Part shown: piece after piece, positions 47,841-58,113 of the stretch
Layout: each line of letters begins with the position of its first letter
How positions within the stretch are numbered: position 1 is the first letter of the stretch
DNA from: Oscillatoria sp. FACHB-1406
GTDB taxonomy: Bacteria; Cyanobacteriota; Cyanobacteriia; Cyanobacteriales; Spirulinaceae
NCBI RefSeq assembly: GCF_014698145.1
Contig: NZ_JACJSM010000028.1
Span: 1-64,000 of the forward strand
Direction: 5' to 3'
Length of the DNA stretch: 64,000 nt
Notes under the pieces: generated by a model
Seen by the model: only the letters and a program-made list of their open reading frames with translations
Databases searched by the model: none
What the model was told of the DNA's origin: nothing
Made by a program: the position numbers and the translations under genes

Positions 47841-47960
47841 GCGTCAAGACATCTTTATGTCAAGACATAAAGATGAGTCGAACTCGGTGTAAGAAGTGCA
47901 ATATAGCTCCAAAAGAGGGTAAAGGGACTAAATATAGGGTTCGTGTCACCAGAGGCAACT
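47841..47960. promoter_or_regulatory. par-like direct repeats and direct repeat copy 2
   Basis: GTCAAGAC at 47843 and 47859 (16-base spacing) with ATCTTTAT/ATAAAGAT between form a candidate parS/operator before parA. The 30-base repeat at 47931-47960 matches 44026-44055. Confidence 0.55.
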
Positions 47961-48273
47961 GAGTAAATTCTGCGGCTTGAGGGCTTCCTAGCCCTTAGAT
48001 TTCCTGAAAGTGCTTATACGCCTAGGTTTTATGCAGATTCGGACGAAATTGTTGCATTGCTCGTCACATCCTAGGGAAAGCAATATTTATACATTTGTGC
48101 GTTATGGGAACAACAGGGGGAACACTAAGTTGGCGATACCGAGCTAGCAAGGCTATTGACTCAAACCACTAAATAGCTCTGTGCTAGTTATCCCTAACAA
48201 ATTAATGGAAGCAGAGCGTCAATGATTCTGCTGTAAACCTCAGAGAGTACAGAACTAAACAGGAAAAATCTCA
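47961..48273. other. Non-coding stretch upstream of the defence-like island
   Basis: No gene. AT-rich towards 48200; an AACAGGAAAA 10 bases before the 48274 ATG may serve as ribosome site. The promoter of the three-gene operon should be here. Confidence 0.4.
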
Positions 48274-49962
48274 ATGGTGAGTTACACGGATTGGAACCAG
48301 GCATTAGCAGATTACTTTGTCAGGGGCGTGGCGCGTGGGACTTATGTCTATCTAAGCGTTGACGAGGATGTCCTAGAGCGTATTGGGAACAATTTTGATA
48401 ATTCTCCAATAGACGGAAAATGGAGCCATGATTTTCGCCGTGCCGTTAGGGATAAAGTAATTTTTGAAGGTCAAGTTAACTTAAAAAGCGTACAAGGGCA
48501 TACACCTCAAGGTTTGCCTCAAGGAATTGCTTTTTTAGGTGCTACAGTTCTCGCAGCTTATCGAATGGCGGAAGAGGAAAAAATCGACCAAAACAATTAT
48601 TTCCGTAGATTGCAAGAAGTCTTATTTATCTCGCCGGTACAGTCATGCCGCCCGCGAGGAATGAAACCTGGAGACGAAGAACCTCTGTGGCAGGAATGGA
48701 AGCGTTGGTTGATGGAGCAAGGTTTCCTAACCTCAGCCCAACAGGGTGAAGGCCCAACAAAATATATTAGTTACCCAATTTCTCAGTCGCTTTTGCGTCG
48801 CAGCGATAAGGAACGACTGTGCCAACTTTTTAAAGAAAAGCAGTGGCATATTCCTCTGGATGCTCAAATCCTTATAACTCGTATTCGTCAGGAAGCGTCT
48901 CGATTAACCAGGCACTTAAAAGACTTACTAGCGGGCGCGCGCTCCGCACAACGTTACGAAGCGATCGCGGAATCCATTCACGAACTGTACGAACAGTGGC
49001 GAGATAATGGATTCGCTGAAGGAAAGAAAGCTTCATCTATTTCAACTCGCAACCTCTTTGCCGGTTTATATCGTGCCGAAGAGCCATTTTTAGGAGAGGT
49101 GGAATATTACCTTTACCCAAAACAGCCGCGAGGATTGCGATTAGAACAAGTGGAAGTTTGGGCAAAAGATAATCTTTTAACCTTGCGAGAAGAACGACCA
49201 GGATGGTATCTACCTGAAATAGCAGTGGGTGAAGCTGAATTAGAAAGTGGTGTTACATATCCCATTCCCTCCCCCGATCTTTTTAGCTTCCTAATCCTAC
49301 CCCAGCGAGACTTTTGGGTTTTAACTCCCGACCCCGAAAACCCCGATTCGGGAATTTATGCTTCTTGGGGAAGACCCACTTTAGGCGATCGCTTTATTCT
49401 CTTGTGCAAAGCCGAACTTTTGCCCCAACTCGAACTATTGCGAACGGAAGGATTGCTTCAGTGGAATGGCGAGCCGGACAATCCATTCGGCAATTCAGAT
49501 TGGATTGAAATTAATCAGTGCATGGTTATTTCAAAAGCTTGGTCGGGAGTTTTTATTCAGAATCAGGAACTTTATGAAGCTCTGAAACCGGCTGCATCCT
49601 TATCGATTAGTCTTTCAGGAGGTTTACGCGAACCCAATCGAGGAGCATGGTTGGCGGAATACGGGCCAAAAGTAACGGTTTTTGGATTCTATCCCAATGC
49701 GAAATTAAAAGTGACTCGATTATCTGACGGACATCCTTTAGTCAGCAAATCTATAAACACTAATGTTTCTCTTACGATTGAATTTATCGAAACGGGAGAT
49801 TACTTAATTGAAGCATCTTGCTCTGGCGAATCCACAGAACTACTAGCTAAAATAATTAATTGTAATCAACTTTCTTTAAACCCTCCTCAAGAGCGAGAAT
49901 ATTCAGTGTTCGATTCGTTTCGCATTTGCGGCAGTATAATTAAAATTTCTGCACCTCATTGA
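48274..49962 (+). CDS. Unrecognised protein, first gene of helicase operon
   Basis: 562 residues. Starts MVSYTDWNQALADYFVRGVA. N-terminal third helical with winged-helix-like patterns; residues about 190-260 are charged helices; the last 130 residues are strand-rich (SISLSGGLREPNRG, TVFGFYPNAKLKV), suggesting a beta-sandwich. No Walker or nuclease motif is visible. Ends 17 bases before the next ATG. Linkage to a DUF1998 helicase points to a role in anti-phage defence, which is inferred from context. Confidence 0.6.
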   Translation: MVSYTDWNQALADYFVRGVARGTYVYLSVDEDVLERIGNNFDNSPIDGKWSHDFRRAVRDKVIFEGQVNLKSVQGHTPQGLPQGIAFLGATVLAAYRMAEEEKIDQNNYFRRLQEVLFISPVQSCRPRGMKPGDEEPLWQEWKRWLMEQGFLTSAQQGEGPTKYISYPISQSLLRRSDKERLCQLFKEKQWHIPLDAQILITRIRQEASRLTRHLKDLLAGARSAQRYEAIAESIHELYEQWRDNGFAEGKKASSISTRNLFAGLYRAEEPFLGEVEYYLYPKQPRGLRLEQVEVWAKDNLLTLREERPGWYLPEIAVGEAELESGVTYPIPSPDLFSFLILPQRDFWVLTPDPENPDSGIYASWGRPTLGDRFILLCKAELLPQLELLRTEGLLQWNGEPDNPFGNSDWIEINQCMVISKAWSGVFIQNQELYEALKPAASLSISLSGGLREPNRGAWLAEYGPKVTVFGFYPNAKLKVTRLSDGHPLVSKSINTNVSLTIEFIETGDYLIEASCSGESTELLAKIINCNQLSLNPPQEREYSVFDSFRICGSIIKISAPH

Positions 49963-49979
49963 TTCAGGGAGCAATTATT

Positions 49980-51362
49980 ATGTCATCCTGGTATAAGGGT
50001 TTCCGATGCAAAGGCAATCCGCAGAAAATTGTCAAATTCATTGCAGACAAAGTTCATCAGCACGACCTCACCGAATTTGTGCCAGTCATACGAGCGGAAA
50101 AGTTGCAGAGAAAAAAGACAAGTAGGGGGACAAAAGAATTTTACCTTTTCATTGCTATAGAAAGTGACGATATGGGTCAAATTCCGCTCTCCGTTCAATC
50201 GAATTTATTAGAGCCATTTAAAAAACATACAAGTTTTGTTGATAAAGAGGAACGAAGAGCTTTTAAATACGAACAAATAAAATCAATGGCAAAACTTGGT
50301 GTTGATATTTATGATTTCACTTATAAAATCCCATATCATCCCGAAGAAATACTATCCAACGATAACCCCTTTGACTGTACGGCGGCGCTTCTTACTGAGA
50401 AATATAATTCAGAGCTAGCTGCTCTTTCCGAGAACTACGATCGCCTTTTATACTGGTTATCAGCTTCTGGAAGCGGAACTTTGGAGTCCTTTAAGAAAGC
50501 TTGTCAGACCCTAGAACTGAGCGAGCCAAGGCGCATTCTTCGTCGGCTAAAGTTATTGGGGCATATCGAATCATCTAGCAATGGTTCGCGCTGGTCGAGT
50601 ACGCCAGCAGCTTTAGTTCGAGTGAATTCAGCGCCAGATACTCTTGATTTTTTGCTTTGCGGTCAACGCAGTCAGGAATTGTTGCACAAATTAGAACACG
50701 AAAGCAAAGTTGTTTACCTTAACCAAGCTCAAGGAGATGCCCCGCTTTGCGTTCGCCTTCAGCTAGATAGCTTAGAAGAATTTCCTCCTCTAATTACTTC
50801 GATTAAGAATCAATTAAATATCCCTATCATTGATGCGGGCGAGTCTTCCTTAAAACTCGCTGAAATCTTGCCCGATCTCATCGCTTGGAAACAAGGACTC
50901 AGATGCTTACCTGGAATTGTACCGAGTCTTTACGAATGGAAGCGCTTTGAGGGTCGCGAGTTTGTTGAATCTAGTTTCCCTCAGCAAACAGGGATGTATG
51001 AGATGTGGGACTTTAAAAAAGACGCACGCCCCGTCCAAATACTTTTCTACGATTCAGAAACCGATACTTGGCGACAAGGAGATTGGTACGGTCTCCGATT
51101 TCTGGCGTTACATTACAATAATTGCCCCTGCATTGCCCGTTATGATGCTACTAACGCGCGTTTGGCAGTTCCCTACTCTCAACGATGGCCAGAACTCTAC
51201 GAGCGAGCATTGGTGCTGGCATCCGGACTCCTTCCCAGCTATCAAAAAACAGAGCAAAATTTGTGGCTGATTTATGAGAATGTCGGGCAAAATTTAGCCC
51301 ATCAACTGACCCAAAAACTTTATGTAACCTGCGAAGGGGGAACGACAGAATGCACGATCTAA
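49980..51362 (+). CDS. Unrecognised protein, second gene of helicase operon
   Basis: 460 residues from the ATG at 49980, preceded by GGGAG at good distance; a TTG at 49959 overlapping the upstream stop is less likely. Starts MSSWYKGFRCKGNPQKIVKF. A winged-helix-like stretch (YWLSASGSGTLESFKKACQT, then LRRLKLLGHIESS) is at about 160-205. The rest is mixed alpha/beta without enzyme motifs. Overlaps the helicase gene by 13 bases, so the two are translationally coupled. Probably a subunit that works with the helicase. Confidence 0.6.
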   Translation: MSSWYKGFRCKGNPQKIVKFIADKVHQHDLTEFVPVIRAEKLQRKKTSRGTKEFYLFIAIESDDMGQIPLSVQSNLLEPFKKHTSFVDKEERRAFKYEQIKSMAKLGVDIYDFTYKIPYHPEEILSNDNPFDCTAALLTEKYNSELAALSENYDRLLYWLSASGSGTLESFKKACQTLELSEPRRILRRLKLLGHIESSSNGSRWSSTPAALVRVNSAPDTLDFLLCGQRSQELLHKLEHESKVVYLNQAQGDAPLCVRLQLDSLEEFPPLITSIKNQLNIPIIDAGESSLKLAEILPDLIAWKQGLRCLPGIVPSLYEWKRFEGREFVESSFPQQTGMYEMWDFKKDARPVQILFYDSETDTWRQGDWYGLRFLALHYNNCPCIARYDATNARLAVPYSQRWPELYERALVLASGLLPSYQKTEQNLWLIYENVGQNLAHQLTQKLYVTCEGGTTECTI

Positions 51363-54300
51363 TGGGGGCTTATCAACGACTCGATCGCCTTTATCGGTTG
51401 TATATCAAGAGTGCGTTTCCTTTGCGATCGCGCGTCCTCAGTCAAGAGCGCGATAACATTCTGAATCGTCGGGGCGTACTGAGCCAGCCCCCGTTGGTTG
51501 AAACCGTTCCGATTTACCCTTCCTCGGGGCTGAATCTCGCTGCTGCCGCACGGCGCTTGTCTTCAGAAGTTGCTGAATATGGAGACTTAGCAGAGTTAGC
51601 GAGAAATCTTTTTCCTCCGAACATCGAACTTTATCAGCATCAGTGGCAGAGCCTCGAGCGAGCTATCCTCGAGCATCAAGATATTGTTGTGACAACGGGG
51701 ACGGGTTCTGGAAAAACGGAATGCTTTCTGCTGCCGCTTTTGGCGCAACTGGTGAGAGAATCGGCAACCTGGGAGGCAGTCGGAAGCTCGGACTCAACGG
51801 GGAATTGGTGGGATTGCGAGCAACCCGATCGCCGCATTCCCCAATGCTCGCATACGCGCCGCCCTCACGCCCTTAGAGCCGTTATTCTTTATCCACTCAA
51901 CGCCCTTGTTGAAGATCAACTGCGAAGACTGAGAACCGTCCTTGACGACGATTCAGTTCATCAATGGCTGGATCGAAACCGAGGCGGAAACCGGATTACC
52001 TTTGGACGCTATACGGGGCTGACTCCGGTTTCGGGAATTGAAACCGATTCGAGTCGGGAACGGTTGCGTAAAATTCTGCAACAGATGCAGGAACAGCGCC
52101 AAGATGTGCTGAGCATACTGCAAAACGATCCAGAGCGCGATCGCGAACTGCAATACTACTTCCCCAGGCTAGATGGCGGCGAAATGCGATCGCGCTGGGA
52201 TATGCAAGAAACGCCCCCGGATATCCTGATTACCAACTACTCCATGCTAAACATCATGATGATGCGGAGCATTGAAGACAATATTTTTGAACAAACCAAA
52301 GCGTGGTTGGCAGAACCGGGACATCCAGAACGAGAATTTTTCCTGATTATTGACGAACTTCATGCCTATCGCGGTACGCCGGGAACTGAAGTCGCTTATA
52401 TTCTGCGCTTGCTCCTCCATCGCCTCGGTTTAACCCCCGACTCGCCCAAGCTACAAATCCTGACGACGACAGCCAGTTTAGAAGATAACCCAGAAGGGAG
52501 AAGATTCCTGCGAGAGTTTTTTGGCAGAGATCGATTTGAATTTATTAGCGGGCAACAAATAGAGCCTGTAGCCGGTGCGCGGACATTTCTTTTACCCTAT
52601 CGCCGCGCCTTTGAAGAATTTGCCCAAAGCGTCCAACCCGAGCCGCTAGCGGGTTCGCCCGATATAGAGAATTGTGACGCTCAGATGAGCCAGCTAGCAA
52701 CTCAGTTAGGGCAACCTCAGCAGGGAGGAATGAGTCCCAAGCAACGATTGGGAGAAGCCCTAGCCAGCATTCAAGCACCGGATGCGTTACGCGATGCTTG
52801 TAGAGCAGTCAATGAGACAGTTCGACCGACCCAAATTCAGCAATTAGACGGGCAGTTATTTCCGGGGGCTGGCTCCCTGGAACAGGCGATCGCTTCCAAC
52901 GCGATGAGAGGCTTGCTGCTAGCTTTGGGAATGTCTCAACGGACAACGGGGCGTTCTCCTCAACCCGTGCGAGGACACTTATTCTTCCACAACTTACAAA
53001 ATCTTTGGGCCTGCTGCAATCCCGAATGCACCCATTTAACCGATGAGGCGCTTCAAGCTCGTCGCGATGCGCCGCTCGCCCAAAAACCCACCGTTGGAGC
53101 CATCCACGATACCCATCGAATCTCCTGTAGCTGCGGTTCTCGCGTTCTCGATTTAATTGTCTGTGAAGTCTGCGGCGATGCCTTCTTAGGAGGTTACAAG
53201 CGGCAAGTTGAAACGCCGAAGGGGGAAACATTGTTAATTCTCACAGCAGACCAACCCGATCTCGAAAGTATGCCAGATCGCGCCAACCTCGGACAGCGAT
53301 ACGAAGAATACGCCCTATTCTGGCCCCTGCCTCACGATGAAACTTTAGCCCCCCAAGACCTAGAGTGGACGGCAGACAAAATAAAACGCAAATGGGTTAA
53401 AGCCAAACTCGATCGCGCTACGGGTTTGCTGAAGTTCGATAAAACCCCTCGAAAAGCCAATGAAATCCCCGGTTGGCTTTACCAAGTTTTGGGGGCAAAA
53501 GCAGCGTACCAATCCCCCATGCCGAGCAAATGTCCTCGCTGCGATGCCGACTACGGCCGCCGCAAAACCTTCAAAACGCCCCTAAGAAGCCATCGGACGG
53601 GATTCCAAAAAGCCTGCCAGGTTTTAGCCAGTGCGACGTTGCGAGAAATGGGTGGCAGCGGTGCGGGGGCTTCATCTCGAAAACTGGTCATTTTCGCCGA
53701 CAGTCGCCAGGATGCAGCGAAACTCGCCGCTGGAATGGAGCGAGATCATTACCGCGATATGACTCGTCTGGCGATGATTCAAGCTTTTCGGCAGTATTGG
53801 AGCGATCTAGAGGGATATCTACGGCAAATGTTTCTCTTCAATCCCTCTAGCCCTAACTTGTCAACATTACAACGGCTGAATCAGCGCTTATATACTGAAG
53901 TTACAAAACCTCTTCAGCCAGAGGATGTGTTGGCTCGAATGAGATTTGCAGCAACTAATGCTCAACTTAATAGTGAAGCAATGGCATGGTGCATGGGAAT
54001 GCCACACAATGATCGACAGGCGCGACGAGCTTGGGAAGAGTTGTTGGCTATGTATCCAGAACGGGTTCCTTTAGCCAATTTGCAAGGCACCATTAGGGAT
54101 AAGCTCTTGGAAACGGGAATTGCTCCAGGTGGTTCTGAGTTCACGGCTAAGAGATATAGATCCTCTGAAGGGGATTGGGATTTTTGGTTTAACTGCTATG
54201 ACTGGGAGAATCCTGTACCAGTCCCACTAATTAACGCTAGCCAAGACCAACTGAACCACATCACCCGCATGAACAACCTTCTTGTAGAAGAGTCGATCTA

Positions 54301-57139
54301 TGCACTGTTTCCCCATATGGCTAGGACTTTTGAAGCTCTTGGACAAGGTTGGGCGAGCTATCGACCTTATAACAATCCTTCACCTATTCTGATCGGCATT
54401 ACTGAAGCTGTGATTCGCCAACTCGGTGTTAGAGGTTTGCATAACCGCCACGTACCTCGTAAAAGTAAGCAGACTTCCCGTAAACAACCTCCACGTAGAA
54501 AGTTTACCGCAGGAGACGATGATAGCTTGCGTCGTTACATCCTCAACTATATTAAAAGCGTCAGGAACCTTGGAGTAACAGACCTTGATGTACAACGACA
54601 ACTCTTGCAATCAGGTGCAGGAATAGCATCTGCCAATGGAATCGTTTTAGCTCCTGACCAGTTAACTCTTGTACCTCCACCTCAAATTAATGAGGGTGAG
54701 GGATTAAGAGGCTACCGTTGTCCGCAGTGCAATGCTTTCTTTCTGCACGATGTTCGCAACTGTCCGGAGTGTAACAGCAAGTACAAGGAAGGCGAGCGGG
54801 CTATTACTGTCGTTCCAGATCGAATTACGACCGATTTTGACTACTATACGGAACTAACAGACCGCGCTGATGCCGCCTGTTTCCGGATGAACTGTGAAGA
54901 ATTAACAGGTCAAACGAATAGCGAAGAGCGTCCGAAGCGGCAGCGTTGGTTCCAAGAAGTGTTTATTTCCGACGAATTACCCAAGCGAAAAGTCTACGGT
55001 GTTGACCTCTTGAGCGTTACCACTACAATGGAGGCGGGGGTTGATATTGGCGCGCTCAATGCCGTGATGATGGCGAATATGCCGCCGCGACGGTTTAACT
55101 ATCAGCAGCGAGTCGGACGAGCGGGGAGACGAGCGAGTGGGGTTTCCCTCGCGATTACCTTCTGTCGGGGCAGGAGTCACGACGATTTTTATTACCAGCG
55201 CCCGGAAAGCATGACGGGAGATTCGCCGCCACCGCCTTACGTGGATTTGCGCCGAGAAGCCATTTTTAAGCGGGTTTTGATTAAGGAAGTGCTGCGCCAA
55301 GCTTTTGCCGGGGCGACGAGTTTGGCCGAAGAAAGCAAGGGCGATAATGTCCACGGGGAATTTGGCACGATTGACCAGTGGCAGGATTACGAAGCCGATC
55401 TTGCCGAATGGTTGAATAATCCGACCAACGAACCCGAGATTCGCTCGATTATGCAAGCTCTGAGTTTGGAAACTCCTTGGGCGGGGAATGAAGCGTTTGA
55501 GGATGAAATGCTGGGGTATTTGCGCGATCGCCTGATTCCGGAAATTCGGCAAATTATCGATGACGAATCCTATATCCAGACTGCCTCGAGCGAGCGCTTG
55601 GCGAACGCAGGCTTATTGCCCATGTTTGGCTTCCCCACTCGCGTCCGAGCCTTGTATACTCGCTTTCCCTCACGTTCGTCTCCGTGGCCGCCTGCCGACG
55701 GAGTTATCGATCGCAACTTAGACATCGCCCTGAGTCAGTTTGCCCCCGGCTCTCAAACCGTCAAGGATAAAGCCGTTCACACCGCCGTGGGAGTTGTTTC
55801 GCTCAAACCCGGGGCGCGCTCCGAACCCGGACTCTATCCACCCCTCTGTGGGGGCAATCCCAACCCGATTGGATTGTGCGAACACTGTCAAGCCGTCGTC
55901 CCGCTGCCCTCTCTATCGGAGCCGTTACCGGGCGGCAGAGAGCCAGAGAAGCAAACTTGTCCGGTTTGCCGTTATTCTGAACCTTCCCTCAAATGCTTGG
56001 ATGTACGCGAACCGAAGGGATTTTTTACCGATTTGGAACCCGAGGATTTTGATGGGCGATTTGAATGGCAACCGCGATCGACTCGTCCCTCTTTGAGCAT
56101 TTCAACTGAAGAGGCGGATGCGTTGCAGGTGGGGAATTGTACGGTTGTGAATTTGAGCGATCGCATCCTCTCAGTCAACGATGATGGGGGTAAAGGTGGA
56201 TTTGACTTTTACGCCGAAGTCAAAGTTTATGGCCAGCCGAAAGCCGGAGCCTACGCAGTAGCGCCTGAAGAAACGGGTGGAGCCGTCACGACATCGGGAA
56301 ACTCTCATCGCATTGCCCTCGTTTCGCGGCGGAAGACCGATATTTTGCTCGTCAACATCGATCGCTGGCCTGCCGGAGTTTTTGCCGATCCCACCACAGT
56401 TGAAGGGCGAGCGGCTTGGTACTCCTTTGCCTTTTGGTTGCAGATTGCGGCGGGTTATCGTTTAGATGTCGATGCGTTGGAACTCCAGGCGGGGTTTCGT
56501 TCCCTTGGGGGCGAGGATAATCGGGTACTGGGTCAAGCTTTTTTGTGCGATCGCCTAGAAAATGGAGCCGGATACTGTCGATTGCTCGCCCAGCCCCAAG
56601 AATTTGCTGAATTAATGAGCTTGGCAGAACCCACCAATCAAAATAGCATCGCCTGGGAATGGATGCACTCCAAGCTCGATCCCCAAGATTCGCAACCTCA
56701 CGGCAGCAAATGCGATACTTCCTGTAACTTGTGCCTGCGGGACTTCAGTAACTTGCCCTATCACGGTTTGCTCGATTGGCGCTTGGCGTTAGATATGGCG
56801 AGAATAGCGCTCTCGTCGGCAGCTACGGTAGATTTGCATTCGTCTTGGAATGGCACGAATAATCCTTGGGCTAATCTTTTAGAAGGCGATGAAACTGCCG
56901 TACATACTATCTTGACAAATTTGGGGTATCGTGCCTCCGAGCAATTTGGCAGTTTGCGGGGGTATATTCGCCGCAGTCGAAATCTGCAACGGGTTTTAAT
57001 CGTGCGGCATCCGTTGTGGACTGACGAGCATCCCGAGTGGGAAGCGGCAGTAGCAGCGGCGGAAGGGAATTATGCGGGTTATGAGATGAAGTCTGCGAAT
57101 CCGTTTAAAATTTTGCGACGACCCGCCGATTATGCGTAG
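51350..57139 (+). CDS. Giant DEAD-box helicase with C-terminal DUF1998
   Basis: 1929 residues. Walker A GTGSGKT at 117-123 after a Q-motif-like YQHQWQSLERAI; motif II is DELH at 335-338; motifs V and VI are TTMEAGVDIGAL and QQRVGRAGRR. Cys clusters that likely bind zinc occur in CCNPECTH, CSCGSRVLDLIVCEVCG, CPRCDADYG and CPQCNAFFLHDVRNCPEC. The C-terminal DUF1998 ends with CDTSCNLCLRDF. Superfamily 2 helicases of this YprA/MrfA class are the motor in DISARM (DrmA/DrmB), Druantia (DruE, of similar size) and Dpd systems. AAGGGGG about 9 bases upstream supports the start at 51350. Confidence 0.9.
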   Translation: MHDLMGAYQRLDRLYRLYIKSAFPLRSRVLSQERDNILNRRGVLSQPPLVETVPIYPSSGLNLAAAARRLSSEVAEYGDLAELARNLFPPNIELYQHQWQSLERAILEHQDIVVTTGTGSGKTECFLLPLLAQLVRESATWEAVGSSDSTGNWWDCEQPDRRIPQCSHTRRPHALRAVILYPLNALVEDQLRRLRTVLDDDSVHQWLDRNRGGNRITFGRYTGLTPVSGIETDSSRERLRKILQQMQEQRQDVLSILQNDPERDRELQYYFPRLDGGEMRSRWDMQETPPDILITNYSMLNIMMMRSIEDNIFEQTKAWLAEPGHPEREFFLIIDELHAYRGTPGTEVAYILRLLLHRLGLTPDSPKLQILTTTASLEDNPEGRRFLREFFGRDRFEFISGQQIEPVAGARTFLLPYRRAFEEFAQSVQPEPLAGSPDIENCDAQMSQLATQLGQPQQGGMSPKQRLGEALASIQAPDALRDACRAVNETVRPTQIQQLDGQLFPGAGSLEQAIASNAMRGLLLALGMSQRTTGRSPQPVRGHLFFHNLQNLWACCNPECTHLTDEALQARRDAPLAQKPTVGAIHDTHRISCSCGSRVLDLIVCEVCGDAFLGGYKRQVETPKGETLLILTADQPDLESMPDRANLGQRYEEYALFWPLPHDETLAPQDLEWTADKIKRKWVKAKLDRATGLLKFDKTPRKANEIPGWLYQVLGAKAAYQSPMPSKCPRCDADYGRRKTFKTPLRSHRTGFQKACQVLASATLREMGGSGAGASSRKLVIFADSRQDAAKLAAGMERDHYRDMTRLAMIQAFRQYWSDLEGYLRQMFLFNPSSPNLSTLQRLNQRLYTEVTKPLQPEDVLARMRFAATNAQLNSEAMAWCMGMPHNDRQARRAWEELLAMYPERVPLANLQGTIRDKLLETGIAPGGSEFTAKRYRSSEGDWDFWFNCYDWENPVPVPLINASQDQLNHITRMNNLLVEESIYALFPHMARTFEALGQGWASYRPYNNPSPILIGITEAVIRQLGVRGLHNRHVPRKSKQTSRKQPPRRKFTAGDDDSLRRYILNYIKSVRNLGVTDLDVQRQLLQSGAGIASANGIVLAPDQLTLVPPPQINEGEGLRGYRCPQCNAFFLHDVRNCPECNSKYKEGERAITVVPDRITTDFDYYTELTDRADAACFRMNCEELTGQTNSEERPKRQRWFQEVFISDELPKRKVYGVDLLSVTTTMEAGVDIGALNAVMMANMPPRRFNYQQRVGRAGRRASGVSLAITFCRGRSHDDFYYQRPESMTGDSPPPPYVDLRREAIFKRVLIKEVLRQAFAGATSLAEESKGDNVHGEFGTIDQWQDYEADLAEWLNNPTNEPEIRSIMQALSLETPWAGNEAFEDEMLGYLRDRLIPEIRQIIDDESYIQTASSERLANAGLLPMFGFPTRVRALYTRFPSRSSPWPPADGVIDRNLDIALSQFAPGSQTVKDKAVHTAVGVVSLKPGARSEPGLYPPLCGGNPNPIGLCEHCQAVVPLPSLSEPLPGGREPEKQTCPVCRYSEPSLKCLDVREPKGFFTDLEPEDFDGRFEWQPRSTRPSLSISTEEADALQVGNCTVVNLSDRILSVNDDGGKGGFDFYAEVKVYGQPKAGAYAVAPEETGGAVTTSGNSHRIALVSRRKTDILLVNIDRWPAGVFADPTTVEGRAAWYSFAFWLQIAAGYRLDVDALELQAGFRSLGGEDNRVLGQAFLCDRLENGAGYCRLLAQPQEFAELMSLAEPTNQNSIAWEWMHSKLDPQDSQPHGSKCDTSCNLCLRDFSNLPYHGLLDWRLALDMARIALSSAATVDLHSSWNGTNNPWANLLEGDETAVHTILTNLGYRASEQFGSLRGYIRRSRNLQRVLIVRHPLWTDEHPEWEAAVAAAEGNYAGYEMKSANPFKILRRPADYA

Positions 57140-57191
57140 CTCCGAACCTTCGGCGATTAGAACTTCTATCGATACTCACTCTGTCAAGGAA

Positions 57192-57671
57192 TTACCATAG
57201 TGTAAGTTGCTGATAATTCGGATCTGGTATTTTTCTAAAAGAATCTGCTGGGAATTCAGCATAGGAATTTACCAGACTCATTAACCAAGGGAATACATTA
57301 GGTAAAACAGCCTCTAACATTCGATTTAAAATGCCTCTGTCAATCAGTTTCACAGTCATTCCAACCTCCTCCGCCCGATTAACTGCTTGATAAGCTTGAT
57401 AGCTAAAACGATCGGCAGTAGACACTACAATTCCGTGACAAGCTCCTTCAAGTAGCATTGTGCCGAGAAGATTGCGAATAGTTTCTACTGGCTCTGTACT
57501 GTTAGCTTTTTCTCTCCTTTTGACTTGAATGAGCCACTGTTTTTGGTCAGCATCAACAAAGAAAACATCAACTCCACCATCATGAGGCTTCCCTACATGA
57601 ATTACTTCTGCATGACTATGGTTAGCTTTAAAAATATCTGCTACGAGCGTCTCAAGTCTGTAAGGGTTCAT
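57192..57671 (-). CDS. Mrr-like restriction endonuclease, probably 5'-truncated
   Basis: 159 residues from the ATG. The fold is clear: NPYRLETLVADIFKANH, then GGVDVFFVDADQKQWLIQVK with catalytic Asp and QxK, and GIVVSTADRFSYQA. Mrr-type enzymes cut modified DNA. The frame stays open upstream of the ATG and still reads like the protein (ERQLGEYEARQKPIRWHT), then enters a repeat-like sequence (GGTGCGTTACGC type, near 57770-57795) with no start codon. The natural N-terminus therefore seems lost. Confidence 0.75.
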   Translation of the reverse strand: MNPYRLETLVADIFKANHSHAEVIHVGKPHDGGVDVFFVDADQKQWLIQVKRREKANSTEPVETIRNLLGTMLLEGACHGIVVSTADRFSYQAYQAVNRAEEVGMTVKLIDRGILNRMLEAVLPNVFPWLMSLVNSYAEFPADSFRKIPDPNYQQLTLW

Positions 57672-57873
57672 AGTATGCCATCGAATAGGCTTTTGCCTGG
57701 CTTCATATTCGCCCAGTTGCCGCTCATACGCCTCTCGACGCGATCGCCGTGTAGCGCCTAGAAAAGTAGGGTGTGGAGCGCGAAGCGTAACGCACCATTA
57801 TCCTGGGAATTCAGGAGAAGTGGTAAATTTGATAGAATGAATAAAGGCAAAAAAGAACGGGATTCATCGCGCT

Positions 57874-58113
57874 ATGATTGCTCAAACAATGGTACAACCT
57901 TCCTCCTGGGTTGAGAGCGGTATTCAACTGCAAAAAGTACGGGATCTTCATCTCTTCAAATTTACTGACGAACTTCAAACTCATTTAGAGATTTTACTGG
58001 AGCGCCAAAAAGCCGATCTCTTGACTCCAATGGAAACAGCAGAGCTGGCTGGAATTGCCGAACTCGATCGCATTTTTACCTTAATCAATGCTCGTATCAT
58101 TGCCGAATCGTGA
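57874..58113 (+). CDS. Small protein of the HNH operon
   Basis: 79 residues, MIAQTMVQPSSWVESGIQLQ, then a helical LLERQKADLLTPMETAELAG. Its stop overlaps the GTG of the HNH gene (GTGA). Helical and acidic; I have no functional assignment. The tight coupling suggests a partner or control role for the nuclease. Confidence 0.7.
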   Translation: MIAQTMVQPSSWVESGIQLQKVRDLHLFKFTDELQTHLEILLERQKADLLTPMETAELAGIAELDRIFTLINARIIAES

